This document shows positions 1 to 8,481 of a stretch of DNA of 50,380 bases, piece by piece. Positions within the stretch are counted from its first letter, which is position 1, and every line of letters starts with the position of its first letter. The position numbers and the translations under genes are program-made. This DNA comes from a bacterium (GTDB lineage Bacteria; CSSED10-310; JAFGSJ01). The stretch is from the NCBI GenBank assembly GCA_016934675.1, contig JAFGSJ010000042.1, forward strand, positions 1-50,380, written 5' to 3'. The notes under the pieces were generated by a model that saw only the letters and a list, made by a program, of their open reading frames with translations, had not been told where the DNA came from and searched no databases.

Positions 1-104
1 AAGAAATGACGGGACAAGTCCGAAACCGGCGTTTCAGCTTCAAAGACTATATCACCCTCTTCACAGACGAGAACACACATCCTGGATTTCACAGTGACCG
101 TTGA
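1..104 (+). CDS. C-terminal fragment of an unidentified protein (5' truncated by window edge)
   Basis: One frame is open from the window start to a TGA at 102-104 and encodes about 33 residues of ordinary composition, rich in Arg, Phe and Asp. It ends 12 bases before the start of the replication-initiator-like gene, which would suit an operon. It is too short to identify and could be a chance open frame. Confidence 0.3.
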   Translation, partial: EMTGQVRNRRFSFKDYITLFTDENTHPGFHSDR

Positions 105-116
105 AGGATTTGCGCT

Positions 117-1252
117 ATGAGGATAAGCCTCGATAAACTGAGACATCTCGACTATCTCCGAAGCAAGATCCCCGTCTATGATGAGCAGCGACAGGCAGAG
201 GTCCTGGGCATGATTAAGGACAAGATATGCTATCTCGATACCCTTTATATCGTTGTAAATGAAAAGAAGAACAAATTTGACGTTGACTTTCTGCGGCAAC
301 ATTGTGGGTATGGGGATGATGAGAGTGTTATAGTAGACGACTATCCATGGGGGCATACTGATAAAAAAACAGGTGAATGGATCGTCGATCTGAAATGGCC
401 AACAATGTTCAAAGTACAACAACCCCGCCGTCCAGTCCTCGAGTATTTCCTGGACTGGAGCGAAGGCTTTGCCGGAGATATCGTATTGCCAGGTTTGATC
501 TCTCTTTGGACCTTGTAACTGATAATCCTGGGGATGCCCCTAGACTCCATAACTTCATGGATTACTACCTGATCAAAACCCGCCACGGCGACCATGAAGT
601 CCGCAAATTTTTCGATCAGACGACCTACTATACCTGGCAGAAAGAAATATCCGGCTATAGACCGAACATCAATCTGATCATTTACTCAGATCGACCTTCT
701 AAAATTGCCCGTCAGCCTTGTTGTCACTATGAGGTCCGTTTTGAGTCGACGGGGCGGGTTAGAAAAGAGCATTACGGTACGATCGATTCTATCTTGAGCA
801 TCGACCTCAACGAATTTTGGAAAAAGTTTCTCGACCTGCGTTACATAAAAATTCCGTTGTTCTTGGACGCCGTCAACAAGTATTACGAAGACGAATGGAG
901 AAGCCTCAGAGACAAGAAAGACCTGAAAGATCTGCGAGAAAAAAAAGAGAACTACGTCAAGACCAAGGCTGCTGCTTTCTGGCAACGGTGCAGTGTCTGT
1001 AATGGAAAGCAATACAAAGAAGTGATCTTTGATGAAGAGGGACAACCAACTTCAAAGTTTTTTCCTGAGATAGAGATCTGGGATAAGAATGATTGGACGA
1101 CAGGTATCAGTATGAACAGACCTCTGACCGCTCTGCCTGCACAACACATTCTCGATTACGGTCGGGCTTTTGCCGGCAAGAAAAGGAATGCGATAAAATT
1201 CCTCGAAAAGATCGACGTCACTCCCTTCCTGCCTTTATATATATCTTTTTAG
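117..1252 (+). pseudogene. Replication-initiation-factor-like gene broken by a frameshift
   Basis: Two overlapping frames together read like one protein. The first (117-518) gives the N-terminal 115 or so residues and goes out of register near 465-485. The second frame is coherent from about there (RFDLSLDLVTDNP) to 1252. The C-terminal part contains a block with IYSDRPSK, a conserved HYEVRFE strand and an EFWKKFL helix, a layout I associate with the Rep_trans type of rolling-circle or phage replication initiation factors. The first frame starts at ATG 117 with a weak AAGGAT upstream. The break is a single-base change in register with no obvious slippery heptamer, so mutation or sequencing error is more likely than programmed shifting. 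Family assignment is tentative; disruption is clear if the two parts are one gene. Confidence 0.5.
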
Positions 1253-1793
1253 ATCTTGATAAGTGAGCTCATCACCCTCTTTTCACTTAACTACTTATAA
1301 TTGAACATTTTTTCGACCACGACCCGACATCCCAGACATTCCTCACCATACATCATCTCCTCCGTCCGACCTCCTCGTACGCACTTCACCCTCGACCTCA
1401 CATTCTCCATCCCACCCCGGCAGGTCCCCGTGACGCTCACTCCACATTCACCCATCATACCAACGGCAGGGCGCACTGCAGAGAGCTCTCACAAACATAG
1501 AGGTAGCCTGACAGTTTGCTTTGACGTTTCGAATCGACCAGTCACCCTCCTCTTCCAGGCGTACTTCATGTCAGGGGTACCACATCCTCCTGCATAATGT
1601 TGTCACCTATCCCGGATGGTCAGGAGGTGTGGTACCAGCCACAGGTTCCCCAGACGAAGATTACCCCCACATAAAGAAAGGTGAGCAGTCATTCATACGG
1701 GGGCTGTGTCTGAAGAGGAACCCTACCACTTCCCTCACTCACCCAATGTCTTGTTTGGAATCTGTCGGGGTTGATTCACCCCCAAGCTGATGC
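1253..1793. other. Gene-free stretch with strong G depletion on the plus strand
   Basis: No credible reading frame is present. From about 1255 to 1470 the plus strand is markedly poor in G and rich in C and T, giving Ser/Thr/Pro-rich translations typical of noncoding skewed DNA. Such skew next to a replication-type gene could mark a single-strand origin or simply a relic; nothing in the sequence decides this. Confidence 0.5.
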
Positions 1794-2255
1794 GTGTGCC
1801 TGTCATGGAGGACTGCCGGTATGGTTCCTTTCAACCTCAACCAGCGCAATAGGGTGTCTGCACTGAACCACCCTGTCCAGAAACATCTATCACCGACCAG
1901 GGTGGTCAGCCATAACTTGGTTCGACTGCCCTGCCTCTCCTTTGGAGAGGCACCGCTCGAACCGGTAAAGCTGGTGGCTGTTCTTCCACTCACCTTTTTC
2001 TGGAAGCAAGCGAAACAGGCATTGACTGGGCTCTTGCTGGAGGGGTTCACTGAGGCTGCCATCCAAAATCTCTGCAGGTATGGGTTTCCATTCACCCCGT
2101 TTCTTCACCAGGTAGGTGTTGTCGGAAAAAGACCCTCACCACCTGACAGTATCTGGTCAAAGATGCAGGCAACATCCCAGGATGGCTTGCAAAAGTGGTT
2201 CAACAATCTCAAGGAAGCTGCCCGTGAACTTGTCTACCGGCTGAGTCAGGGATAA
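1794..2255 (+). CDS. Uncertain open frame, no recognised family
   Basis: A 153-codon frame with a moderately protein-like second half (hydrophobic and charged residues in helical spacing, ending ELVYRLSQG). The first half is less convincing and the opposite strand is also open over much of the stretch. There is no clear ribosome binding site; an internal ATG at about 1821 is an alternative start. I recognise no domain. It may be the degraded remains of a longer gene. Confidence 0.25.
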   Translation: MCLSWRTAGMVPFNLNQRNRVSALNHPVQKHLSPTRVVSHNLVRLPCLSFGEAPLEPVKLVAVLPLTFFWKQAKQALTGLLLEGFTEAAIQNLCRYGFPFTPFLHQVGVVGKRPSPPDSIWSKMQATSQDGLQKWFNNLKEAARELVYRLSQG

Positions 2256-2695
2256 AAATGTCCTTGGCAGTCAATGCCGGAAGCCAACTGAGTACAGGTA
2301 CCGGCTGGTGCTCACTTGATGGATAGCCTGGGTCCAGGAATCCATGGCTGCACCCCCACAACAAAAACTTTCAAAAACAAAAAACTTAGCAGTTTACGTT
2401 GAAGAAGCTGACTCATGTAGAGAACATTGTAACGAAACATACCCCGCACGGTACCTGCCAGTACTCACCTGACCTTTCCCAGCTGATATTCAACACCACT
2501 CGCTCAGCCGCTTGCTTTCTCTCAACTTTGACCGTCCAATAAGTACTTATAAAAGACGTTGTTAAAGAGCTATTTAAGTTATCTAGCTTACTTAATTATA
2601 TTGTAAATAACTGTGCCGGAATTTTGGACTACCCTGGGTGAAAAAATTTACAACTATGGAGGTGCGCACTATGTCATAACCAAAGAGGTGAGTTT
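2256..2695. promoter_or_regulatory. AT-rich control region with palindromes upstream of the double winged-helix gene
   Basis: No gene is seen. An AT-rich block (about 2535-2620) contains the perfect 12-base palindrome ATAAGTACTTAT at 2539-2550 and a second interrupted repeat, TTAAGT and ACTTAA, around 2573-2595. A ribosome binding site (AAAGAGGTGAG) lies at about 2682-2692. Similar AT-rich palindromic blocks occur near 4571-4618 and 5570-5660, suggesting shared operators or origin sites for an element-encoded DNA-binding protein. Confidence 0.45.
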
Positions 2696-3541
2696 GTGTT
2701 GAAAGAAGTCAAAACATTCAGAGAGTTTACCGTAATACCTGATGAAGTTCTCAGGGTAAACAATGGGAGACTCTCGCCCGTCACAAAATTGGTCTTTTCT
2801 GTCATACTCGTTGCAACCGGGATAAAAAAATCCTGTCGGCCGTCAATGAATGATATCGCGGTGAGGATAGCCTGTAGCAGGCAGGCTGTGATTAACAGCA
2901 TCCAGCGATTGAGTGAGTTGAAATACATCAGGATAGAACCAGTCAAGGGAACAAAAGCAAAGGTTGCCAATACGCTCATCCCCCTGTGGCATGAAAGTTT
3001 TCAAGACAGCCAGAATAGAGTTGGCGGGATGTATGTCCCCTATGAGGCATTCAAAGACCCAAAACCGACGATCATCCCAACCAAGATTTTAGAAAATCCA
3101 GAGCTGAAACCCACTGACAAGCTCCTCTGGGCAAAACTGAGAAAACATTGCGGCTTCAAAGGATACTGCTTCCAGGCTACTGCCACACTTGCCGACGAAC
3201 TGGGTTGTAACCGGGACACAATAATTGAGGGGCTACGAACTTTGGAAGAGAAAGGCTTCATTGCCAGGACCGGCAGATATAAGGATCGCAAACAGACTTC
3301 GAACAGATATACCATGCTCCCCCACCCAAGCCTTGTCGAAGAAGAGGAGATAGCCGTTGAAGAAGTTGTTTTCCAGATTAAGATCAAGGGAAAAGAGCCG
3401 GTCGATATCGAAGTACATCTGGGAAAACGCTTTCCTCTAAAACGCTATTATGAGCTCTATGGCAGCACTTATAATCACATAAATGAAACGTGGAATAAGC
3501 CGCAGACAAAAGAGCGAAAGGGTAAGGCAAGAAAGACATGA
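2696..3541 (+). CDS. Double winged-helix protein of phage/plasmid replication type
   Basis: 281 residues with two winged helix-turn-helix modules. The first spans about residues 25-85 (LSPVTKLVFSVIL, then CSRQAVINSIQRLSELKYI) and the second about 137-195 (LKPTDKLLWAKL, then CNRDTIIEGLRTLEEKGFI). The C-terminus is Lys/Arg rich. This layout matches HTH_36-type proteins that act as replication initiators or replisome organisers in phages and plasmids; the role is inferred. Start is GTG 2696, or TTG 2699, both just behind AAAGAGGTGAG. The upstream AT-rich palindromes are likely its own binding or control sites. The gene is intact, unlike many neighbours. Confidence 0.65.
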   Translation: MLKEVKTFREFTVIPDEVLRVNNGRLSPVTKLVFSVILVATGIKKSCRPSMNDIAVRIACSRQAVINSIQRLSELKYIRIEPVKGTKAKVANTLIPLWHESFQDSQNRVGGMYVPYEAFKDPKPTIIPTKILENPELKPTDKLLWAKLRKHCGFKGYCFQATATLADELGCNRDTIIEGLRTLEEKGFIARTGRYKDRKQTSNRYTMLPHPSLVEEEEIAVEEVVFQIKIKGKEPVDIEVHLGKRFPLKRYYELYGSTYNHINETWNKPQTKERKGKARKT

Positions 3542-3575
3542 GCAATCAACTCTCCGTGATTAATAGTGTCTGAGT

Positions 3576-3936
3576 TCAATTACTCCGATATTCTATCATC
3601 CTGTCTCGTCTCCTGGCCAGCTCGCTGGTGTAGTGCCGGCCCAACCTGGCTGCACATTGCCTTGCCCACTCAGTCAGCTTTGTCATCCCTGCCGGAGGTG
3701 CCTGGACATAAAGCCGGTTCTCCATCAGCCCGGCAATCTCCTCCCGACTGATCATCAGGTCATTGACCAGTACCCCAATAACTCATCCTACGGCATATCC
3801 GACAGCAGGAGGGACAGAAATGATGGGCCGTCGCTTACCTATTATCTAAACCAGCTTCTCAACGAGCCCCCGATACATGAATGTTTCCGGCCCCATTACC
3901 TCGATGGTCCTCATTCTGGACTACAGGGAGTTCTGC
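3576..3936 (-). pseudogene. Remnant of an NmrA/SDR-type NAD(P)H-binding protein, C-terminal part
   Basis: Translating the minus strand in one frame gives a clear C-terminal half of an NmrA-like short-chain dehydrogenase/reductase: EVMGPETFMYRGLVEKLV, a stop, IIGKRRPIISVPPAVGYAVG, a stop, then VIGVLVNDLMISREEIAGL, an amphipathic stretch and ELARRRDR before the TGA at 3578-3576. The two internal stops are TAG near 3868-3866 and TGA near 3808-3806; the latter sits where relatives usually carry Trp, a one-base change. The N-terminal Rossmann domain is missing or unrecognisable. The gene is dead and unrelated to element upkeep, so it may be captured cargo. Confidence 0.5.
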
Positions 3937-4490
3937 CAGGTCATCTCATCAAGACCATATGCCCAGATTCGCCAGGATTCGTTTAAAACGATTTTCTCGT
4001 CAACACAAGGGTAACCACAGCAGGGCGGACGAGAAATGAGATTTAAGATTCATTTCCGGCGTTTTAGCGAGGGTGGGTGGTCCGAAGGGTGAATGCATCA
4101 AACGATACCACTCACCGAAAATGCCTCTTCCATCTTCTGGCGGCTATCAAAAATGGGGGTCCGGGAGAAACAAAACTCCTGAGTGGGGTGGTGACACCGG
4201 GGTGAAAAATTCGTAGCGCTGTCAGGCCCTTTAAACGGTCGCTGGCTATGAATGTGTCTCAGGTCAGGATAACTCTGACATAATGGATGCCAAGTGACCA
4301 TGACCCGCAATGCCCGACAATCTTCCCAGGGCTCTGATAATGGGCTCACCAGCACAATAAAATTGTTGACGAGGGTGAAGACACCGGCTGCCTATGAGTT
4401 GTTGTCCTAGCCATGGGTTTTTGATGGTTTTGGTGAACGTCATCATTGTCATCCACTACTACCCCCCCTCCAACCATCTAAACCCTTCAA
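3937..4490. other. Gene-free stretch, no feature identified
   Basis: Short open frames on both strands have no ribosome binding sites and no recognisable composition. From about 4440 to 4520 the plus strand is again poor in G. Nothing further can be supported. Confidence 0.4.
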
Positions 4491-4570
4491 TAATCAAACT
4501 AACTAAGTTATCATCTTGTTAATATCAGCTAGAGATTGCTTTATAACTTGATTTGTAAATATAACTAACA

Positions 4571-4618
4571 TAACTTTATAAAGTTAATCCCGTTATAAGC
4601 TATTTCATAGCTTATAAC
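4571..4618. promoter_or_regulatory. Paired palindromes, probable operator or origin sites
   Basis: Two perfect palindromes lie side by side: TAACTTTATAAAGTTA at 4571-4586, and a 12-base arm GTTATAAGCTAT (4592-4603) repeated inverted at 4607-4618 around a TTC spacer. They sit in an AT-rich block beginning near 4490 and about 85 bases upstream of the Cys-rich gene at 4702. The arms share TAACT/AGTTA motifs with the other AT-rich blocks of the element. A DNA-binding protein of the element (2696-3541 or 4970-5542) is a natural candidate ligand. Confidence 0.5.
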
Positions 4619-4701
4619 TGTCGTGCCTATGAAGGTTTCTTTCTCCTGAATAAACAACGACCAGGGTCACAACGAACCAGGGAATACACAGGAGAAAGGT
4701 T

Positions 4702-4935
4702 ATGGACGAAGAAACGAGAGCACGATATGAAGACGTTAAGAAAAACTGGAAGCGGGCTATCGGTAAACAGGAGTATCTATTGTTTTTGGAGGGTAAGAAA
4801 TTATCCAGACGGCAAATTATGCAAGCGATGTGTTATGAGTGCACGGCGGGCTATTACGACGGCGTAGCCGACTGTGAACTCAGGGATAAGCCATGCTATG
4901 CATTTATGCCTTATAAAAATAAGAAGCGAGACTGA
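4702..4935 (+). CDS. Small Cys-rich phage/plasmid-type protein
   Basis: 77 residues. The C-terminal half has four cysteines in a phage-like pattern, CYEC, DCEL and PCYAFMPY, preceded by an Arg/Lys-rich helix (KLSRRQIMQAM). Small proteins with a CxxC, xC, xCPL-YR layout are common in phages and integrative elements and probably bind one metal ion. The start at ATG 4702 has an excellent AGGAGAAAGG at 4690-4699. It stands alone on the plus strand, convergent with the regulator at 4970-5542, with the palindromes upstream as likely promoter region. Confidence 0.55.
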   Translation: MDEETRARYEDVKKNWKRAIGKQEYLLFLEGKKLSRRQIMQAMCYECTAGYYDGVADCELRDKPCYAFMPYKNKKRD

Positions 4936-4969
4936 CAGGATAAAAGGCTTTAACATCTAGTGTTTCTTC

Positions 4970-5542
4970 TCAAGAGTTTTTATTCGAGGCAGTTATTTTA
5001 TTAATATCCTCAAGAACTTTTTCAAGGGTTTCAGTATCCTCGTAATTATCCGAGAGATTCTCAATCACGCCGATAATTGTCTTATCTGAAATACCGGACA
5101 TCAACATATCCTTGAACTTAGTCTTGAGAAGCTCTTCATGTGTCACAAAATGAGGCCAATTATCAATAAATACCATGAGTATCTCGGCGATTTGAGCCTC
5201 TTGCTTTACCCTTGCCTTGAGGTCGTTCCTTTTAATAAACTTATCCATCCCTGCCCAAGAGACATTGTACAATTCCGCTATCTCGGTTATTGTTTTGCCT
5301 TGCTCAAGCATCTGGAAAACATCTTCTTCACGTCCGGCGAGTTTCCCCCTTTTCTTGTGTGGGGTCTTGTCAAAGTATCGGGTCAGGGAACTTTCCGATA
5401 CGAACCAACGGCCCCCGGCTTCATTACCGCGAAGCTTTCCCTCTTGGATCATCGTCTTCACGGCTTCCTCGGAGATCCCCAGTAACTCCGCTACTTCCTC
5501 CAAAGGAAAGAGCGTCAACCTGCCCAATGATATCGGCGTCAT
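4970..5542 (-). CDS. Excisionase/MerR-type DNA-binding protein with a second HTH
   Basis: 190 residues. Residues 12-56 form an excisionase-like winged helix (FPLEEVAELLGISEEAVKTM, then a GGRWFVSESSL wing). Residues 73-105 form a second helix-turn-helix (FQMLEQGKTITEIAELYNVS) resembling homeodomain-like modules of resolvases. The rest is an acidic helical tail. A role in controlling or directing excision of the element is plausible from the fold only. Its upstream region (about 5555-5670) is AT-rich and contains repeated TAACT motifs like those at 2535-2620 and 4571-4618, suggesting autoregulation. Confidence 0.55.
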   Translation of the reverse strand: MTPISLGRLTLFPLEEVAELLGISEEAVKTMIQEGKLRGNEAGGRWFVSESSLTRYFDKTPHKKRGKLAGREEDVFQMLEQGKTITEIAELYNVSWAGMDKFIKRNDLKARVKQEAQIAEILMVFIDNWPHFVTHEELLKTKFKDMLMSGISDKTIIGVIENLSDNYEDTETLEKVLEDINKITASNKNS

Positions 5543-5798
5543 GCTTTTCTCCTTAGCATACTGATTAATCGATGATATAACTTTCTAACTAACTTCTATA
5601 CAACATATCAACGATGAAAGTCAAGCCATTTATTTGCTTAGTTTAACGATAGAACTAACTATGTCAAAATGTAGATTCTCTGCAATCTTAACATTGTGAT
5701 CATGGCAGGATGGACTTGAAGCGATTACTTATGGACGAACCATGCATGCTGCGGTGTTTGTTAACTATGGAGCATTCCACTCGACCTCAGCCGTTGTT

Positions 5799-5942
5799 TC
5801 AGTCCGCTTTTCTGTGTGGTCGAGGAATATATACATAGGCAATGTTCTCAGGATCAAACTCAAGGACCGTCGTACCATTAGCCAGGTGAGTTTGTTTGAT
5901 CGGAGTTTCGACCGTGCCGGTGTATCGTACGTTTTTAAATAT
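5799..5942 (-). CDS. Hypothetical small protein with an uncommon start codon
   Basis: A protein-like frame of about 47 codons reads NVRYTGTVETPIKQTHL, then a conserved-looking VLEFDPENIAYVYIP before TGA at 5801-5799. It directly follows the 61-residue gene on the same strand, and its first usable codon would be ATA at 5942-5940, overlapping that gene's TAA. GGAAGA lies just upstream. Either translation is coupled through a rare start codon or the 5' end has been lost. Function unknown. Confidence 0.4.
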   Translation of the reverse strand: MFKNVRYTGTVETPIKQTHLANGTTVLEFDPENIAYVYIPRPHRKAD

Positions 5943-6127
5943 TAGTCTTCCTTCTCCATTTCACCGCGGGACTTTGCGGACTTATATGCTTCTCTTGCTT
6001 CCTTCATGACCGATTTTATGTCCTCGTTCTCCGCAACATTCTTTGCAGCTTTCTTCATCTCTTCAGCGTTCAACCTGGTAGGATCTTGCCCTGCTTTGAA
6101 GAATCGAGTCAGTAGTTTGAGGTACAC
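5942..6127 (-). CDS. Hypothetical small charged helical protein
   Basis: 61 residues, almost entirely Lys/Glu/Ala helix (MKKAAKNVAENEDIKSVMKE, then REAYKSAKSRGE), predicted soluble. The likely start is GTG (GTG TAC CTC) at 6127. No clear ribosome binding site. The amino-acid pattern is convincingly protein-like and it abuts another small open frame downstream. No family recognised. Confidence 0.4.
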   Translation of the reverse strand: MYLKLLTRFFKAGQDPTRLNAEEMKKAAKNVAENEDIKSVMKEAREAYKSAKSRGEMEKED

Positions 6128-6132
6128 AAACC

Positions 6133-6433
6133 CCGATGCTAGAACGTGTCATGCGCAAAATAGAGGGTAACTGTTTCGTTGTGTCCCTCATCGGTCATGA
6201 GCCTGAAAATAGAGTATGGGTGAAAAAAAAAGTAAAGACATTCCCCCACTGCGGACAACGTCCGGGGGGAACTTAACCAGATGCATGATTACTCAACCTG
6301 GCCTGGATCCCCGGACATCACCCGGTTTATTGTTGTAGGCAGGAATAAGCTTGACGAAGAGACTGTTGAATATCCTTCTATGTCGAAGCAGCGAGACTCA
6401 TTACCGGTTGGATATCAGAACATTACTGTGTGA
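6133..6433 (+). pseudogene. Small gene split by a frame change at an A9 run
   Basis: Two plus-strand frames look like halves of one protein of about 100 residues. Frame one starts at ATG 6133 (or 6148) with a VMRKIEGNCFVVSLIGHEPEN segment and is open through a run of nine A (6223-6231) to TAA at 6274-6276. Another frame is open from just after the run and ends at TGA 6431-6433, including a GSPDITRFIVVGRN strand. Homopolymer indel, transcriptional slippage or sequencing error could explain it. It converges tail to tail with the lipoprotein gene. No family recognised. Confidence 0.35.
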
Positions 6434-6435
6434 TG

Positions 6436-8394
6436 TCACTCCGAGGTTTCACTCTCAATCAGGCCTCGGACTGCACGAACGCCACATGAACCCACATCGC
6501 CTCGACGACTGCCCCAACAGTCGCCCAATCGGGTGTTGAAGGCATATGCATCTAAATCATCTGTTTCTGAGGTCCAGCAATAATACGCGAAGCTTTTCGT
6601 AAAGAGAGGTGAGATATAAGCTTCACTCGTGTCCGATTTATTTGAAAAACTGTGGTTAAATAATGACTTCGCCTCATCTCTTGTCGGCATTCGCCAGTCC
6701 GAGTATCCGCCCGTCTGCAGCTCAATGACATATTTCTTCGAGTCTTCCCAATTCAACCCTTTATTTAATTCAAGGAATGAATCCTTCTTTGTCCACATGA
6801 GCTGTGTCTGAGTATCTGTAATCGTGCCGTCGCCGTTGTCAATAAAACGTGTTCTAAGAGCCTGTTCAGTTTCATAATCCTGTATCCTGTTTTTTGCTGT
6901 TCTATTCTCGGGGTCGAAGTGTAATACTTTTTCATACACGGTAATTGACCTTTTCTCATCTTCTTCTCTAGAGGCTATTTGTATCAGCCTGTTCAGAAAA
7001 TTATCTTTGTCGTTTGCTGATAATGTGCCCCGGTTCGTTTCATAATGAGTTTCAATAGAATTCATGACTTTCTGTGCCGCAATGTTTTCAGGGTCAGCCT
7101 TCAATACCTCATATAATTCTGAATATGCCCATGGGTAATTGCCATTCTGATAATTTCTCAAGCCTTCTTCAAGGTTTGTCCTCAGCCTCGGATGTTTTTC
7201 CTGCAACTTTGCGAAACGTTCCTCTTCAACCCTTGCGGCTCTTTGTTCCCTCGACTCCATTGTTATTTTTAAATCCATTTCATAAACATCCTTACCCAGT
7301 ATCGGATCATGACCGAACATGGCATAGCTGAAGGGAGTGACGTATATATCGACTCCAGATTTATCAATGTTGATGACCGTTGCACTGAGTATATCCGTTG
7401 TATTACCATCTGTTCGGCAACAGAAAATATACGTGTTACCGCTGGGATTATGCTCGGATGGATTAACCCGAACATCGCACAACTCTGCCAGCAACATCGG
7501 TGTTTGGTCCACCTTTCCTTCATCCTGACTTTTCAGAAGAGAATCCGGCGGGATATGCAACAGCGTTTCTATCGCAGGAGTGGAAGAAAAAGAATTCTGG
7601 AACGCAAGTTTCTTGACAAAAGGGAAATAGTCGCCGATGACATTTGCCTGGATTAAATAGACAAAACCGACAACCTTACTACCCGTGACAAGGACCATGA
7701 CACCCTTATCAGGATACGGATAAATGGCTATTCTACCATATGTAGCGGTTGTCTTTATATCGACCTTGTTCTCATCAATAGAGTCTCCGAGATTCATACC
7801 ATCGAATTTTTCCAATCCTGCAAGTGCACCAAAGAGGGCCTTTCTCTTGATAGCCGGGTCATCGCCTTTTTTGGGCGGCTTCCGTATTTTCTTGAACACA
7901 GTTGTGAAGTACCCCCGCCGTGTCTTTATATAGTTTTCCTTGGCCGCTTCGTATTTCGCCTTTTCATCCTTCAATTCCTGGGGTTCGGAGCCATAAATCC
8001 AGAGAGGGACAGTACCGCCGAATGCATTTTTGGTCGAACTCTTCTTTAAGAAATAATGAGGGTCGGGGGAACTGTAAAAATTCCCAAGGATGCCATCCTG
8101 TTGTGGCTGGTAAACCATTATGTTCTCTTTATCGCTGCTTATAGCGCCAAAACTTGACCTGTCACCATTCAGGGGTTGTGCAGTCCCCCAGATAAGAAGC
8201 GAGTCTTTTTCTCGGTCATTGATGTCTCCGATGATCATCACCGGCAGATACTGTTTCTCAACCTCATTCATTTTGTTGAATTGAGAAGTTAAAGTATCAC
8301 TCGCTTTTATAACATCTTCGACGCTAATGCCCGAACCACAGCCTGAAAAGGCTATTGATATTACGGTGATGATGAAGGTCGTTAATCTTTTCAT
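6436..8394 (-). CDS. Lipoprotein with TPR-like region and C-terminal DUF1566 domain
   Basis: 652 residues. The N-terminus is a lipoprotein signal peptide (MKRLTTFIIT...) with lipobox FSGC, so Cys19 would be lipidated. Residues about 20-370 match nothing I recognise. A helical region with tandem TPR-like motifs (NYQNGNYPWAYSELYEVLK; EKRSITVYEKVLHFDPENR) spans about 400-510. Residues 515-645 form a DUF1566/Lcl C-terminal domain (RFIDNGDGTITDTQTQLMW, GGYSDWRMPTRDEA, VRAVRG), a C-type-lectin-like fold used for extracellular binding. Acts at the cell envelope. DUF1566 domains are known to host hypervariable regions in some bacteria. It precedes no obvious partner; the membrane protein at 8482-9093 is upstream on the same strand. 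Confidence 0.7.
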   Translation of the reverse strand: MKRLTTFIITVISIAFSGCGSGISVEDVIKASDTLTSQFNKMNEVEKQYLPVMIIGDINDREKDSLLIWGTAQPLNGDRSSFGAISSDKENIMVYQPQQDGILGNFYSSPDPHYFLKKSSTKNAFGGTVPLWIYGSEPQELKDEKAKYEAAKENYIKTRRGYFTTVFKKIRKPPKKGDDPAIKRKALFGALAGLEKFDGMNLGDSIDENKVDIKTTATYGRIAIYPYPDKGVMVLVTGSKVVGFVYLIQANVIGDYFPFVKKLAFQNSFSSTPAIETLLHIPPDSLLKSQDEGKVDQTPMLLAELCDVRVNPSEHNPSGNTYIFCCRTDGNTTDILSATVINIDKSGVDIYVTPFSYAMFGHDPILGKDVYEMDLKITMESREQRAARVEEERFAKLQEKHPRLRTNLEEGLRNYQNGNYPWAYSELYEVLKADPENIAAQKVMNSIETHYETNRGTLSANDKDNFLNRLIQIASREEDEKRSITVYEKVLHFDPENRTAKNRIQDYETEQALRTRFIDNGDGTITDTQTQLMWTKKDSFLELNKGLNWEDSKKYVIELQTGGYSDWRMPTRDEAKSLFNHSFSNKSDTSEAYISPLFTKSFAYYCWTSETDDLDAYAFNTRLGDCWGSRRGDVGSCGVRAVRGLIESETSE

Positions 8395-8481
8395 GGTTCC
8401 CCCTTTTTAAAATGGCTCATGATCATACCGACGAATAACGCATCGGCGAAGACCTTCTTTAATGGGTTGTTGTTAATATGC

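Noticed and set aside
1739-2095. Minus-strand open frame of 118 codons
   Set aside because: No ribosome binding site, composition like noncoding DNA and antisense to a slightly better frame.
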